From Monomorium pharaonis (taxonomy: Eukaryota; Arthropoda; Insecta; Hymenoptera; Formicidae), in NCBI RefSeq assembly GCF_013373865.1, contig NC_050467.1, positions 38,983,132 to 39,047,131 of the forward strand: a stretch of DNA of 64,000 bases, in the 5' to 3' direction. Both the position numbers and the translations under genes were made by a program. Below are positions 1 through 14,700 of this stretch, one piece after another. The notes under the pieces are model-generated. The model saw only the letters and a list, made by a program, of their open reading frames with translations. It ran no database searches and was not told the DNA's origin. The first letter of the stretch is position 1; every line of letters begins with the position of its first letter.

Positions 1-480
1 GACGCTCGTTTTCCAGACGCGATTAATTTGTACGGATGCCTTAATCGATTCTGCGAACAAAATGTCGTAAAATATTAGCAGCAGATCATGATGAATTGAG
101 AAATATGACAATTGATAATAACAATAATTGAAATAATAATGCCTAAATGACAGTCTTATGATATATAATATTGATGTTTGACATTTAATATCTTTGATAA
201 ATTTATGAACGATGGATGATGATTAGATTACGTTGTCTGTTGTGTGTAAAAATATAAAAAGTATAAAGATTAAGTTTAAAAATATATTTATATAAATATG
301 TAAAAATTGTTTTTAATGTGATTAAAATTTTATATTTTTAGGTGAAGATGTAGAGTGAAGAAGATGTTGCATCTTACGGAGACTATCGGTATGTAATTTT
401 GATATTGATTTCTTTTTTTTGCATAATCTCGACAATGACTTCAATTTTTACTGATTTATCAATTAAATGTATGCTGGATA
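1..480. other. AT-rich noncoding DNA
   Basis: The stretch is AT-rich with no open frame of note. A 47-base block at 342-388 has a splice acceptor-like border (TATATTTTTAG) on its left and a donor-like border (GTATGT) on its right, but it carries stops in two frames. It is treated under findings rather than called as an exon. Confidence 0.5.
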
Positions 481-640
481 TACACTAAAAGAAAAATTTA
501 CTAGATTGAAATAAATATTTTTTTAAACTAGTACCAAGCAGAAGTTTTATAAAAAATAAGTAATATTTATTTTTTACGAAACTGCTTGGTACTATTTGGA
601 AAAATATTTATTTCAATCTAGTAAATTTTTTTTCAGTGTA
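481..640. mobile_element. Palindromic MITE-like element
   Basis: The left half begins TACACTAAAAGAAAAATTTA and the right half, read on the other strand, begins TACACTGAAAAAAAATTTAC. The two arms match nearly all the way to the centre near 560, including an internal ACTAGATTGAAATAAATATT and a GTACCAAGCAG block in each arm. It has no coding capacity. An almost completely palindromic 160-bp element with matched termini is typical of a MITE mobilised in trans by a DNA transposase. The flanking TA on each side would fit a Tc1/mariner-type target duplication, which is an inference. Confidence 0.75.
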
Positions 641-2531
641 ATAGTTGTTTTTACTTTTAAATTATTTATATCAATTAAATTACATATCTCTCTAAGTTAT
701 GTCATTAGTTTTAAATCAATATATTCCAATGCAGTATATTAATTTCATTGTCGCGATTATATAATCAACATATCAAGGAAGCTTATCAGGAAATGCGTTT
801 GTGTGAGATAAAAAATATTCAAATGTATCACCGACCATACACGGCCCGCATGCGCACAGGGAGATCCCGCATTCCAACGGCATAATAATGCAACCGCATA
901 ATCGCGTGTTTAGTGTCTCGTCATGAGGTCCGGTCCCGTAGGAACGGCGCGACTGCGGCACTGCGCCGCATCACGACCCACTATTTCAGAATGATAAATT
1001 GACAGCGGACGCATATACGCACCAATGGGAGCGATCGCGCCCGTAAAATGAAATGCCTCTATTCCCAATTCGCATCGATATCTCGCCATTTGTTGGACGC
1101 AAAAAAAATCAATATCTATATTAATGTCGTAATTTTGATAGGTGAGAAAAATTTTCTTATTTTTTTACTCACACGGCGATTTTAAAGAAAGATCTATCAT
1201 CATAAATGAGTGCTCTTATTAATGTTAATTTGAGTAATTATTCTTCACGTGTTTATAAATGAATCCACTAAAAGTAATCAAGAAAATTCAATATAAAATT
1301 AAGTATTTTATTATAGATTCCAGGAGAATTAATTTTGCATGTGAAACGCTATTCTTGACATATTTAAATCGTTGCGCTCCAAGTTGATGACAAATCGATC
1401 GATGAATGACAATGCGATTTAGTTCCGTTCGCAGGACATACGCGTACGTCACAAGAGAGTGTAAATATTCCGCGTGCGTTTGCACGCGACGCGATAAATT
1501 TACGAGCAAGCGAGCGCAAAAAAAAGTTGAACGCGAAAGCGACACGACAAATTAGTTCAATAGACAAAAAACGCGAATCTCGCGAACTGAAATCAATTAG
1601 TTGCGCACGAATGACAGCGCGTTTCTCCCTCGCTCGCACATCCGACCGCTCGCTCGTTCGCTCGGGTGGTATGCGTGCCCGTATTTCCTCCCTGGCTTGG
1701 CATCCGCGTACATACGCGTGCAGTCCTGCACGCGGTTGTTTGTCTTTGACAAACGTGCACCGACGGAAAACAGTGGACGCGTGGACGAGGTCAAGTACAT
1801 CGGAGCGGAGAGTGGCGCAACATCGGTGCGTTACAGTTCAGATCGTTCACGTCCGTGTGTGTCGCAAATTGCGGAGCATCGCCGCGCCGCCCCGCGTCGG
1901 ACGCACCCCGTTCTTCGAAGCAATTTTGTTTATGAGTGCTCCTTGACCACCCTCATGCATATTTATCCCGCGGCGTTATCGACGCGCTCGCGCGCTTGCC
2001 TGTAACTAATTTGATGAATCGGCGATATACCGCGCCGCGTGTGCGTTTTAATGCGAAGTGACACGACGAGAAATTAACAGCCTTTCGGCGGGAAAAAATG
2101 CGAGGCCCGCGTCGCGCGTGCGATCGATGGATCGATCGGTTTTTTTTTTTCGTGAAAAAATTGATGAAGTAGCGAGCGCAATTCGAAGCGATTAAGTCCA
2201 CCGAGACTTGATTGCAATCGCTCTTCGATCGCACGCGCTCCCGCGCGACTGGATATACACTTTGTCGGCTGCGGGCGTTCGGTTAGCTGCCTTAACACCC
2301 TCAGTGTAGAAAAATCCGTGATGAATGGACTTCCGTCGTGACAATATTTGAAGCTCTGAATAATATCAACGAAATGCACGCGCGTCACATACGAACGTAC
2401 GATTCACCCAAATTCCATTGAGAAATTATCTTTTATTAATCGTACTTTGTTAATAATGAAGCATTCAAATTATATATATATTATTTAGAAATTCTATTAT
2501 AGATATACAATTTAAAAAAGGTACATATTTT
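641..2531. other. Noncoding; GC-rich CpG block at about 1340-2270
   Basis: No recognisable exon. From about 1340 to 2270 the composition becomes GC-rich with dense CpG, in contrast to the AT-rich flanks. Several overlapping frames stay open there on both strands, which is expected from composition alone and shows no family motif. In an insect genome such a block could be a promoter or first noncoding exon, but I cannot assign a transcript or strand to it. Confidence 0.4.
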
Positions 2532-2544
2532 AATATTATATATA

Positions 2545-2622
<78 letters not shown>
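2532..2622. repeat. Compound (TA)n-(GA)n microsatellite
   Basis: A run of TA dinucleotides (about 2532-2575) passes directly into an uninterrupted GA run (about 2575-2622). Frames crossing it translate into meaningless Ser-Leu or Tyr-Ile repeats. Confidence 0.95.
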
Positions 2623-2627
<5 letters not shown>

Positions 2628-2780
2628 GAGAGACGGGGAAAGATGGATAGAGACCGTGAGAGATGGAGAGAGATGGGTAGAGATAGGGAGAGACGAGGAG
2701 AGACCGGGAGAGACGGGGAGAGACCGGGAGAGACGGGTAGAGATAGGGAGAGACCGGGAGAGACTGGGAGAGACGGGTAG
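2623..2780. repeat. GGGAGAGACC-type decamer minisatellite
   Basis: About fifteen imperfect copies of a decamer close to GGGAGAGACC or GGGAGAGACG lie directly after the (GA)n run. Variants such as ATAGGGAGAG and ATGGATAGAG are interspersed. The block probably grew from the neighbouring GA tract. Open frames through it on both strands are repeat artefacts. Confidence 0.9.
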
Positions 2781-5700
2781 GTTTTTCTTTGCAATAAGAA
2801 AATTTTTTGCTTATTTTTTTATTTATGTCATTGTAATAAATGAACGATATAACATTCTTCTTGAACACATTGCAACATATTTGACTGACAATTGTCTTTG
2901 CGATACTATTCTGAAATTAAACTCTGATTACGCACCTTTATCGCAGGAACTGCGATTACGAAGATACCTCTGCCGTTAATACAGACAAGTGCTGGTTGGC
3001 GTAACAGTTGTGTCTCCCCTTTGAGAGAACTGCACTCCTTGATCTTCGATGCGGTCAAGTCAACTAAGTTGCAGCCGCGTTCTCTCATTTAAATATCCGC
3101 TGCGAGCTCAAACTGTCTGCAATCTCCCAGCATGGGATTTCACGATCGAGTAATCGGAGTCGGGAAACTTCGGCGTGTGAACCGCGACCGCTATAGAATT
3201 CGCGTGCGATCGAATTCCGTGTCCGTGAGTTGCCGGAACTAAGAACCGATCTCTCTCGTAGAAGTGTTTACTGTAAGTATCCACGAGCTCTTTCAAATCG
3301 TGTGTATAATTACAAAATAGTGAAATAGCAAAGTTTGAAATTAAGATTAAGAAAATTAAATTAATTTGAAGTACTCACGAAGATTTAAAGGATATTTTAG
3401 ATGTAGTACATGAAAAAAAGTAGCGCCTCTTTTTGGAAATTTTTTTAAGAAGTCTGCTGCACATATTCTTACACACCTACATCTATATATTTAATATAAA
3501 TACCTACAAATTTTGTTATAGCTATATGTAAAACACACAAAAATTTACAAATATTTACTACATACATACATACATATATATATATATATTTTTTTTACAA
3601 AACTCCTGTTTCTTATAACTAATTAATGAAAATTTTACGCGATATCTTACATTTTATAAGTTACTCGTTAAGTAACAAAATTTGATATACGTTCTGACAT
3701 GTTTAATATTCAACTATATTAAAATTATGTATAAAGACGCAATTTTTTGCTTTTGCATAAAAGTAAATTTATAGGACGGTTTTACATGTTGAACGCGGCG
3801 CTCTTCGAATTTATAAGATCCACGCGGAAAAAGACAGGTGCATTAATTATTGTACGCGCGTATTATACAAAAGTACGTGTGTACTCACGGCGGATTTGGT
3901 GTAATCTCTTGTAATCGCGCGTATACGCGCGAGATAACGCCAGCCAACGCCAGTTTCTAGGCCGACATTAGAGTTTACTTGGCGTCCATAGCGGCGGCGT
4001 GTTACCTGTCGGGAGTTAATTAACTTAATTAATGGATCGGCCACCCTGTCAGAGTTTGCTTGGTTGCTGCCCGCCCCGAGTATGCGACCGAGGCCCGGCA
4101 ACAAACATCAAAGATAAATCGTCTAAGTTTCGAAAGGGGATTATTGAGAAACACACCTTGTATGTGTATGAATTCAGGAGAGTGTCATCAACCGAAGTTT
4201 CTCCAAACTGACAGATTTTGTCATGGCTTTTTTGCTTAATTCGCCGCGGGGATTGCGGGGCTTTAATAACGCGAACTGCTTTACTCTAGCAATGTTTATT
4301 TCGAGCCGCGCGAGAGCCTCGAGGCGTTACTGTAATTTCAAGAGCAAATAGGAAAAAGTTGAGCGTGCGGATCGGGAATCGTCCGTGATCTTATTTTTAT
4401 CGTAATTGCCGGCGCAAAGAGAGCTAAGAACTACCTCGGCCGGCTTCTCGCAACCTTATTCTTCTTACGGAAATTGCACTCCCCCTCATCTGGCAGAATA
4501 CATCTCTACGTGGGGGTGGGAGAGAGAGAACGAGGAGGGAAGTGCGCGGTTAGTGGATTCGGAGGATTTTGTGTCCTAAGCGTGTCATAAATCGAAAGTT
4601 TTCTGCTTCCCGCAACCGTACGCCAAATCGGATTATGAAATTGAATAGTTTTCCGACCCTAAAAGGATAGATGGGCGGCGGAAGGGGGCGGTGTCCTATC
4701 CACCGATTTCTTCCTTGAAATTTGCGTCTTTCGTAAGTTTACTCGGTTTTTTAAGAAACGAACGCTCTTGAACGACGCGCACATTGATCGCGATAAGGAA
4801 ATAAATCGCGTCGAAATCGACGCTCAGTCCGTTTCTCTGTGAAATTATTATGTCATTTTACGAAAGGGGGGAAAAACATTACGTCCCGAAATAATTTCTC
4901 TTCATGTAAATTCAGTGTCAAGGATTCGTTGATTCTGAACTTTGTTTATCCACTATGAAATTCGTATTTTGCTAAACTGACACGTGGAAAGAGCGCTCAC
5001 GTCCACTGACAACATAGCCCGTGAAAGCGGATGTAACTTCGCGTCATCTTTGCGAATAGCGCGCGAAATGAATAGTTACATTCGCCAGATGTATTTATCA
5101 TGAAATATGCATGTGACATTTATGGCACTCGTATGCAAATTAATTCAGCCGCGTAGAAAACGGACAGAGAACGTGGATCAAAGGAACTGGACTTGACATG
5201 TACGCAGAGGAGATACATAGGTACATCGGCGTTGACGTTAATTACAAAATCATAGAAATATTCAAAGAGACAGAAGATCGAATGGGGAGAATGCGGGCGC
5301 GCCCATTCTCTTGCAATGGGCGTAATTCCCATCGACAATCATTTGCCGTCGCGGAATCGCAAATCGATAGCCGGTCTCTAATAGGTCTCCCGCGCGACGC
5401 GTATATCGCGAATATTATATTTGCAACGCTATTACTCTCCCGCTTGACAGTCGACAGCGGAAGTGTTTACCGCGTTTGTGAATTATTTCGTTGTAATATC
5501 GTGGCCGCACCGCGCGCCCGCCGTAACTGCTAAAGGAACACAATTAAACTTCAGAAATAAACGGCGGGAGAGAAGAGCGGGCGCGCACGGCTATTATGCA
5601 AATATTAGTTTAGTGCCGAAACTTCCGTCATAGAGTCGGCACGAAAAGAGCCGGCGCTCGAATACGCAACGACCAACTTATCGGTGGAAAAACGCGGCCG

Positions 5701-8700
5701 CGCGATAATCACTATTAAAACTTCGCGATAAAAGCGCTGGAAGAGAGGTAGAATTGTAATCATCTCTGTTATGTTTATCGCGACAGACGTACTTACAAAC
5801 TGCGCAATCTCGTTACGTATAAATATCCTCCGGTGCATTTCCTTGGTCTCGCGAGAATGCAATTGATGGCGCGGATGCGAGAGGCAGAGATATCCGATTC
5901 TTTCAAGAAGAAGCGAGTCATTCGTTATTTCGCGATATTGCGCCGCGATGGAAGATTACGAAATTGCACAACTTTCGATATAACTGTTTAATTAGTTAAC
6001 GATGTTGCAAGAAAAAGTAAGATTATAATCTAATCGTTGAAAATGATTAATTTTTACAATAATTATGGTAATAATGGTTAGAAGTATTATTTTTTATAGT
6101 TATTGTTGCTATAGCGTTAGTAATAATATATTTTTATGTTTAATTAGTAGTTCTATGAAAAAATATGAAAAAACTTTACTATAAATTGTGATAATTTTAA
6201 ATATTGATATAGTAATATAATTAAGATATGCATGATAAAAATAAAATGAACATTTCTATGTAGTTTGTGCAATCACAATTACAATGAATATAATTTTTAA
6301 CATTCTTACTATTTATGTTATATAATAATAATAGCTATAACTTACATGGTTAGAACAACTACAAATATATTTAGCATTGAAAATGCATATAAATTATAGT
6401 TAGATTATGGTAACTGTATTTATTACCATTTTTTTCTTTCAGGCAACAATGTTAAAATGCACCGTCAATCTATTCGCAAAAAAGCATACCCGTATTATTT
6501 AGCTCTTTAGTAAAATAATTTAGAGTTTAATAAAACGTCACGATGCCTCGGGCAATTTTTAATCTTTTTCCATAACGCTTGAGAAGGTGAATTGCTCGGG
6601 TTCTTGCACTCGCAGACCTTCAATTATGTTCCACGATCCATTCAGGAGGGTCTTCCATTCGCGAGGTCTATTGCAACGCCAAAGTAAAGTGATGAATGTT
6701 CGCGCCGGAAGGCGATCCGGAATAGGTCGATGCGTGAGGCTCGTTTCGAATATTGATTTCCATTTGGAATCGGATGCAAAGCAGCAGTGCTTATCGGATA
6801 CTGCTGTCTCAGGTTGGCGCGACTCGGTTATACTGGGGCATATTTACATAGATTGCATCGAATCCGAAATAAGATGAACAACCGGCGCGAGGATGTTAAG
6901 TATTTCCTCTCGGAAATCAGGTCCTCGTAATTATATCGAATACGCGTACACGATATGAAGAATTCCAACATGGAACCTAGTGACATTATTTATCTAAATA
7001 TTATTTTCTGTTGAAATTTTTTACAATATTGAATATAATAATGCATTATTTACTTCTTTTCTTTCTCCTTTCTCAAGTCAGACTTTTGTAACTAGAGATT
7101 GTGATTTCTATGTGATGTATACTCATGCATACTCCATGACTGTTTTGACAAAGCTTCTCGATGATTTGCCTTTGATGAAATAATAATGAATAGAAAATAT
7201 GATATGTTTGATTTAAATGTTGGTTGAATTTAAACTTAAATTTTTAGCAGAGAATAGACGCACAACGCTTATGCTACAATACTATAAAATCTATATAAAG
7301 GTTTTAGTAGCAAAAATTAATTAAGAGGAATTAAAAAACTCTAATTACATTTTTCTGGCTATCAAAAATGTCATCATTATTCAAGAAGTTATAAATATTT
7401 TATTTAGTAAAAATATCAGACATTTCAGAATATTTTTAGATTACAAGAATAACTCTCGATTTATTAAAATTATATTTTTATTTTTGTTGAAATAAAAATT
7501 AAAATAATATATTTATTTGAGCGTTTAATTTTTGAAGCGCGCGCATGCAACTTTATTTTTGCAACTTATTAATCAACCATCAAGATTCGTAAATAGCTAT
7601 GCTAATCACTGAAGCGAAATACCACAAAACGACATCCATTGTTTTCTAATTGCCTATGTTTGAATCTTCAACGGGATTGGAACACAAAGCGACAAAGAGG
7701 ATAGCGAAGCGTCTTCCAGAAGTCTAAGTACTATTTCTCCAAGCGATCCTTACGCAGATATTACCACGTGCCTGGTATTCCGCACGTCTACGATCGCTTA
7801 ATTGGTCGTTAACTCAACAGTCCCGTGATGATGAATGAGCTAGATTGTTAGAGAGTGAGGAAAGTTTCGTGGTAAGGTTGAAAGCTCCGCAGGATATTTT
7901 GATGAAGGAACCGAAATTCACCCAAAGTACACCAGAAGAAACGCTCGCTCGACAATTTCGTCTGCAACGAAGTTTGAAGCCGCTTATCGTTCTCTCGAGC
8001 ATCTGAACGCGTCAAACAATTCGCTGAAAGCGAAGAACGCGAAACGCTCGCGGCATTCTTTTTGCCACATTCTGACAATCCCATCTACGACCATTTTACA
8101 CGATTTGCATTTACGATAAGGCCTCACGTAGGACCGCATTAGCGGGACGAAAGCAGGATGGAGAATGCAGGACGAAGCTCTGATTAAATAAACAGCATTG
8201 GATAACGCGCCAGCGAAGTTGACCGTGCGAGGACACGAAACTCGGTAATACCCGAATTTCCATCCACACACATGAAGTTCCCTAATGCGTCTGGTTGTGT
8301 AACCGAGAGGCACTGGTTTCAACTTAAACACGCGCCCGTAACTCCAGATCAATGGCCGTAAAGCCGAGAGCGTGTTGGAGATTGAGGCAATTTTCGATCC
8401 CTGGCCAGACCAGCGCGACGAAAATTGCGACGCTGACTACTTGTAACTGAGAAATCAGATACAGTCAGAGATAATTGCATTATCCAAATATATAAAATAT
8501 AAATAATGCTTTATACCGTCGCAATAGCAACGACATTAGAGAAATTAATTAGAATTAATTATTTTAAAAAATCGTAATTATATAGACTTTCTTTTTTCTT
8601 AAGATTTAATTTTCTAATTATTACACCACGCAATATTCTTGTTATCGCATCAGCCATATAGAGAGAACTCCGAGATTATAATTCGCCAATTCGTGTACTG

Positions 8701-11700
8701 CAATCTCGATATATTCCTGTATATTTCTGTTTTTCTATATGAGAAAGGTAGGTCGCGTTGATGGGAGATCCTCCGGCGCTTTCGCGACGGAAGAAACACA
8801 GTTCTTGTGTTTGCATACTATAATACTTCTGCGGGCTGCATCAAAACGAGGAGCGATCCGTTCGTCCCGTGACACCGGGAAAAACATGGGAAACAAGAGG
8901 CGGATCGCGCTGAGCGGATGAAAACGACTGGTCGCCATATCCGGGATGGAGGCCAGAAAATGAGGTATGACGCCGCGGAGGGATCCTCTGATTGTTATTT
9001 ATGGTATACGGATTCGCGTCTAGTCACGGCGATATTTCAGGCAAAGTGGCGTCCGGGCGGTGCGGCGATGCGCGGCCTGAAAAGTACCGGCACTCGCGTC
9101 CTCTCCTCACCCCCCCCCCTCCCCCTCGGCTCTCTTCGTCCTATCGAATCTTACGGTCCGCTTTTCCTTTCCATTCCCCTCCCGCAAAGGGTGGTTGCAC
9201 CTAACGCCTTCCACCCCCTTCCCCGTGGGGCCGATTACATCGATCGCTTTATGATAGCAGCCTTGTTACAGGGTCTCGAGGGAATAACTCGAGAGGGCCC
9301 GTATAAAATAGCTCCTTCCCTCATTCGCTTCCTCGACCGCCGGATGTAGGTATATCCTCGTCGAGAAATACCTCGCGAGAGCCTCTCCCGGGGCCGATAT
9401 ACAGGGTGCCGCGTAAATCGCGAGAACATCGAGGGCGTATTTTTCTCTCCCGGCTTCGGCCAGATTTTCGCGCGGAATCGCGCCTGCTCAATTCTCGATT
9501 CCGGCGCAAAGTCGGTTTTACGTCTGACGCCTCTATAACGTAGATATCGGCTTATCGATCAGTCGCGGTACGAATGACACGGTGATTATTCGTCAATCAA
9601 ACGCATAGCTCTAAATAAGAGAAGACATTTAAACCAGGCAGAACGGAGAAATATCTAAAATATTTTTAACGATTTTGATTACTGCAAATTTGTTTTAAGA
9701 ACATTTTGAACACCAATCTTCCCCGTACGTTCTGCTTGATGTGCGATAAGCCAGCGCTATTTGCTCGATATGCCGTACACGCGATTTCTGTCGAGACCGA
9801 TATCAAGGGGCATTAGGCAAGTTTCGCAATTGGTTATGTAGTTACTGGTCACCGAGTAGCGGTCGTTCGAGCATCTCCGAGTTCTCTGTGTTCGCTGTAT
9901 GAAATATTGTTAGCTCGTCGTTCATCGATCGCGCGGGGCGCTTTATTCGGTTGGACGAACGCGCTCTGAGAATTTTCGTTGCGGATGTTTTCCTCGCGCG
10001 CGAGAACGAAAAGAGCCGACGTAACGCAAGAATGATTAAGCAATTTCATTTTACTCGCTCAGACGTCATAGAAATTACCGCTCTCGTGTCGATGTACCAT
10101 TCGCCATGAGTTTTCTTACTTCATGGATACAACTAATATCTCCCAGTGGTCTTGTTTTACCTGAGGGTACATAAACCTCGAAGCAGTCTCGCTCGATGCA
10201 ACCGATTGCTGCCCGCAAATGCGGAGTTATAGGTTGTCGATATAATTTAAGCTTGCCTTGAACGCATTGTCTGCATAATCTTTAATGCACTGCATTATTG
10301 AATAATCTTAAAAGACCTGGAATATTTACGTAAATTGATTAAAAATTTATTGTATAGATATGGATGCCCCGTCTATTCTTCTGCATCTCTTTGTCACGTT
10401 TAATTATTGCAACAATATTGATATCCATTATAGTTGCCTAGCGGGACGCATTTACATCCATCATTCTGCGGAACTTAGCTTGTTGTACGGTCCCTAAGGA
10501 GCCCTTAATGTACATCACGATACACGTTTCGTTGTACATCGAATGTATGCGCCATATACATTGCAGTTAATTAGTTACCCTTTGACCTCTTTTGCGCGCA
10601 CATATAGGCAGACACCTTAACGATCATTTACATATCCATTTACATATATCCTACTGTTACAGCAATTTCGCGCATCTCTCGTCGCCTGAATAATTCCACT
10701 TTGGATGGATCTATATACAATTCCGCGTCCTTGCATAATTATCGTCTTAGGGAGATATCGAAGGCTGAACACAGATCCTTCTATGCATAATCGCACACCA
10801 TTTAGTGCAATTACATTCTTTCAAAATTAATTCTCGCTAAACCAGCCGGTTGATTTAGCATACGGAGCTTACTCGTATTCGTTTCGGATTCTGAATTTAT
10901 TCAAAAATTGTTCGCCAAAATTATTTTTATTCATGTGATTTTTATATCAATACCAAATCGCGGACGTATCTATCTTGTGAACACTTAGGTATCCTACGAG
11001 GAATAAACGAGCACGTGGTAGGAAAATGCAAATTTTTCTCTCTCTAAAGAATTTTTATATTTATTTTATTCAGTAGCTTATCCGTATCATCTAAAGTTGT
11101 TACTTTATAGGACAACAAACGAAATTTAAGCTTAACAAAATTCTTGTAGACAAATATTTCTCTCCGCACGCCAACCTAAAGCCTTCATCGCGAATGCTTT
11201 ACACGCCCCAGATTTATGGATGTCGACCTGTCGACGTATAGAAAAAAAAAATCTCCACTAGAGTAACAAAGCACGCGTGTGTCTTTTTTTATGTATTGAA
11301 ATAAAAATACGCGATACTCCCGGTATTGCAATATTAGTAATGTATCGCAAGCAATATCTCACAAGTCGTGAATAAGTACCGTATTAATTCGTGGAAAGAT
11401 CTATTGAATTTTTTTCTTTATTTTTTATTCTTGTGGTCTTTTCAAGCGCAATAAAAAAATAAACTTGCAACAGTAGTTTCTAATTTATGATACGTATATT
11501 TTCAGCAGTTTCTCGCTTTCTTGATCGAATCTTGTTCGCGAACGGAAAACGTAAGCTTCTTCCGCAATTTCTTTCCTCCCCACATTAGATGTTGAAAAAC
11601 CTGCCGCGAGCAGGCATTGAAGTATTATTATTCTGAATCGATTAAGGGCGACGCATTAATCATACCCGCGGCGAGGCGAATCGTAAAGTGCGTGCCTCGC

Positions 11701-14700
11701 GAATGATATATAACTACTTTTCGCCAGTGTCGCAACCGCACGCACCAATAAGAGCGCAGAATTATCATCCCGGTTGATATTGAAAAAAAATTTTTTTTTT
11801 CTTCATTTAAATACTTGAAGATTATAGTTGAACAATTTTCCGCTTTTCACGCGCATTTTCACTTGTTTATTCCTCGGAGGGAAAAGTGCGTAAAGTCGCG
11901 CGTTTTTTTACCGTGAGTAATGTACGACGCCATTAAATAGTTATATACAACAGGTACTCTGAAGGGTAAATCTGCTGTCTTTTTTGTTACGAAAAAAGCC
12001 AAGCGAGCGCTGACTCATTCTTTTCTACGTTGTTTTAAAATTATTAATCACTTCAATTTAATCCTTTCACGTCACGTAAGATTTGTAACTCTTTGCAAAC
12101 GCGCAAGAAACGACACGCGAAATTCTGTCAAACGCGGCGAAATCGCGTTTACGATAGTTGCTTTTACAGACGCGAGATAAAAATACAAACAACAGTACCA
12201 GCGACGTAAAACAATAAACACCGACACGTCGTCGGTATACGTCGCGCGGCGATGTCACGAAACGAAGAAAAGCGACAAACCACGACGGATTTTCAGGATC
12301 ATTGCACGAGTAGGGGATTATATTGCCGGCTTCCTGATACCCGAGTAACACCTGAGAAGAAATCGCCGCGCTCTCCGAGGGCGACGAACGAGGATTGGTC
12401 GAGTAAAGTGGAAATGAAGAGGTCGTTATAGATCATGTTTAAACAGGACTTAGTATTCAAGGTATCAACATTTTTTCCCGTCATCCCTCAGGATAATGTT
12501 TTTCTTAGGAAGCTCCGGGATAATACCTCCTTCCTAGGAATTCCCAAGACAGCGGCCATTCATCTTACCCGTCGAGGTCGCCACTTCTTTCTCGTCGATT
12601 CTTACTTCTAGACAGGCAATCGGAAAATAATCCTTCTGAAGGATACAAGAGACGAGACACGCGCAATAAATTCGTCCGGCAGATTTGGCTCTGAAATTAA
12701 TGCGTCGATATTAATCGCGCTTTAAGAGAACATCGTGTATTTAATGTTCTTCCTTAACTTCTTGAGCGCACGCCCTCGAATATTTGTGTCTGCGCATTTA
12801 TTATCTTTTTTACTAAGAATTAAGTAAACAACGATTTTTATCCTCTTCCGAAAAAGTTTAGCGTCCAAGGAGCAGGAATCTAACGCGTTACCAATCTCAG
12901 TTCACACACGTTCTTTGATCAAGACGCCTCGAGAACTCACTCTGGAACACGAATGATTTAGTCGTGTGTCATGTGTGTCAAATATTTTTTTTATACTAAG
13001 AAATTTTTATTTATTTCTTTATTTTTAACTAAGAAAACTATTTAAAACTTTTATTTTTATAGCGGGAATTTCGTGAACTATAATATTAAAAAAGAATTTT
13101 AGCATTTATTCTTTAAATTAAAAAAGAATCTTTTTATTTTTACTTTTTATTTAGTACAAAACATTTTACGTAAGAATTAAGAAACAAAAAATCAAATAAC
13201 TTTATAATGAATTAATAATAGAATTTTTATAATTAAAAAATTTTTTATAAAATATTTTGAGATGTAATACGTACATTCTTAAAGTATACTTGCATTTATA
13301 CAGTCGGTATACATATTTAACCTAAATTTCACTCGTGGTCCAGAGAACGCAAAAATGTGCTATTCACTTTTCAGTCTATGAAACGCGTTTTGTGCGGCCG
13401 TAAAACCACACTAAATATTCACCGGCGCACAAAATCGGCATTGTAACTTTTAAATGTTGACCTGAACCGACACTGATTGGCTCGACGGCGTTGCCCGCGT
13501 GTCAATCGGCAACGCGTGTAACACACGGAGATTTTTGTCACCTCATTGTATCGCAATTTTATTGCAGCTGGCGATTTTTGAGGGGCGCTCTTTGCCCGGT
13601 AAATTGCCATTTTGATAAATTTGCAAGACAAATATCGAATTTATATATTTTGCGAGCTGCCGCGCTGAAAAGGTGGTCATCGCTGTTAATTCATCCAAAA
13701 ACTGATTACGATCTACGCGATTACAGTTAATCGACATTAAATTATCGGCATTCATGCAACTGCACGCAGCAGCATTTATTTGCTTATTACATCAATACAT
13801 TAATTTCCGTTTTAATTTATTATTTATCTAGCCCCGATACATCGACGTATTAATCTCGAATATTAACGAGATATATACTACCGCGCTGGGCGTTGGCCGC
13901 ATCTTCGACGTGTGCACCCTATCAAGCCGATAACGTCCACCCTTTCCGCGTGGAAATTACAGGATGCATATCCCAGGAAATCGAATGACCTCGCTCCGCA
14001 GCTCAGCTTTGAGTGAACATCGAGGCGAAGCGAGGAAATTACGGGCGCGTTCACGGGTCACGATGCGAACTTAAGGGTGAGCTACCGCCACATACGAATC
14101 CATATCGTCCTTTTTTTACCAGACGCGATACAGGCATAAAAAGGGGCTGGCATCCTCATCGGTGATCGAGGGAACGCGGAAAATGTCACGCCTCGTAACG
14201 TTATTTCAAATTCGGGAAAGCAGGACGGCAGGATTGATTTAAATCTGTTTGTGCGCTGACATTCTGGATTAGCACATTCCATTTACATTAACGATATTTA
14301 CTAGTTCTCTTTGAACGTGATATAAATACGAGACTATGAAACTATTGATATGGAGAGTTTTAACTTCACTTGGATTAGTATCAATTCATCCACGTCAGCG
14401 CAACTGACCACTCGGCTATTTTCTTCCTTATAGTTTCAACAGCAGCACGGGGAAAAAAATCTGGCGAATAAAATTAAAACTCTACGAATATCAGAAGTTC
14501 TTTTGTTCTTGCGAAACAGCAGTTCCGATAAAGTTAGTTGTGAGAACCGCGCGGTTGCGAGGAAAATCGCGCACAATCCAGTATACAGTGCCTATATGTC
14601 GTGCAATATGTTCACCAGATATCTTGATGTGTGTAGGGAAACTAAGAAACACAGTGTATCTGTGACCGACAAGGAAATGCGAGAATTATTGGCTTAGAAA

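Noticed and set aside
2465..2868. Ser/Pro/Leu-repeat frames of about 105 codons on the minus strand
   Set aside because: They are translations of the (TA)n, (GA)n and decamer repeats.
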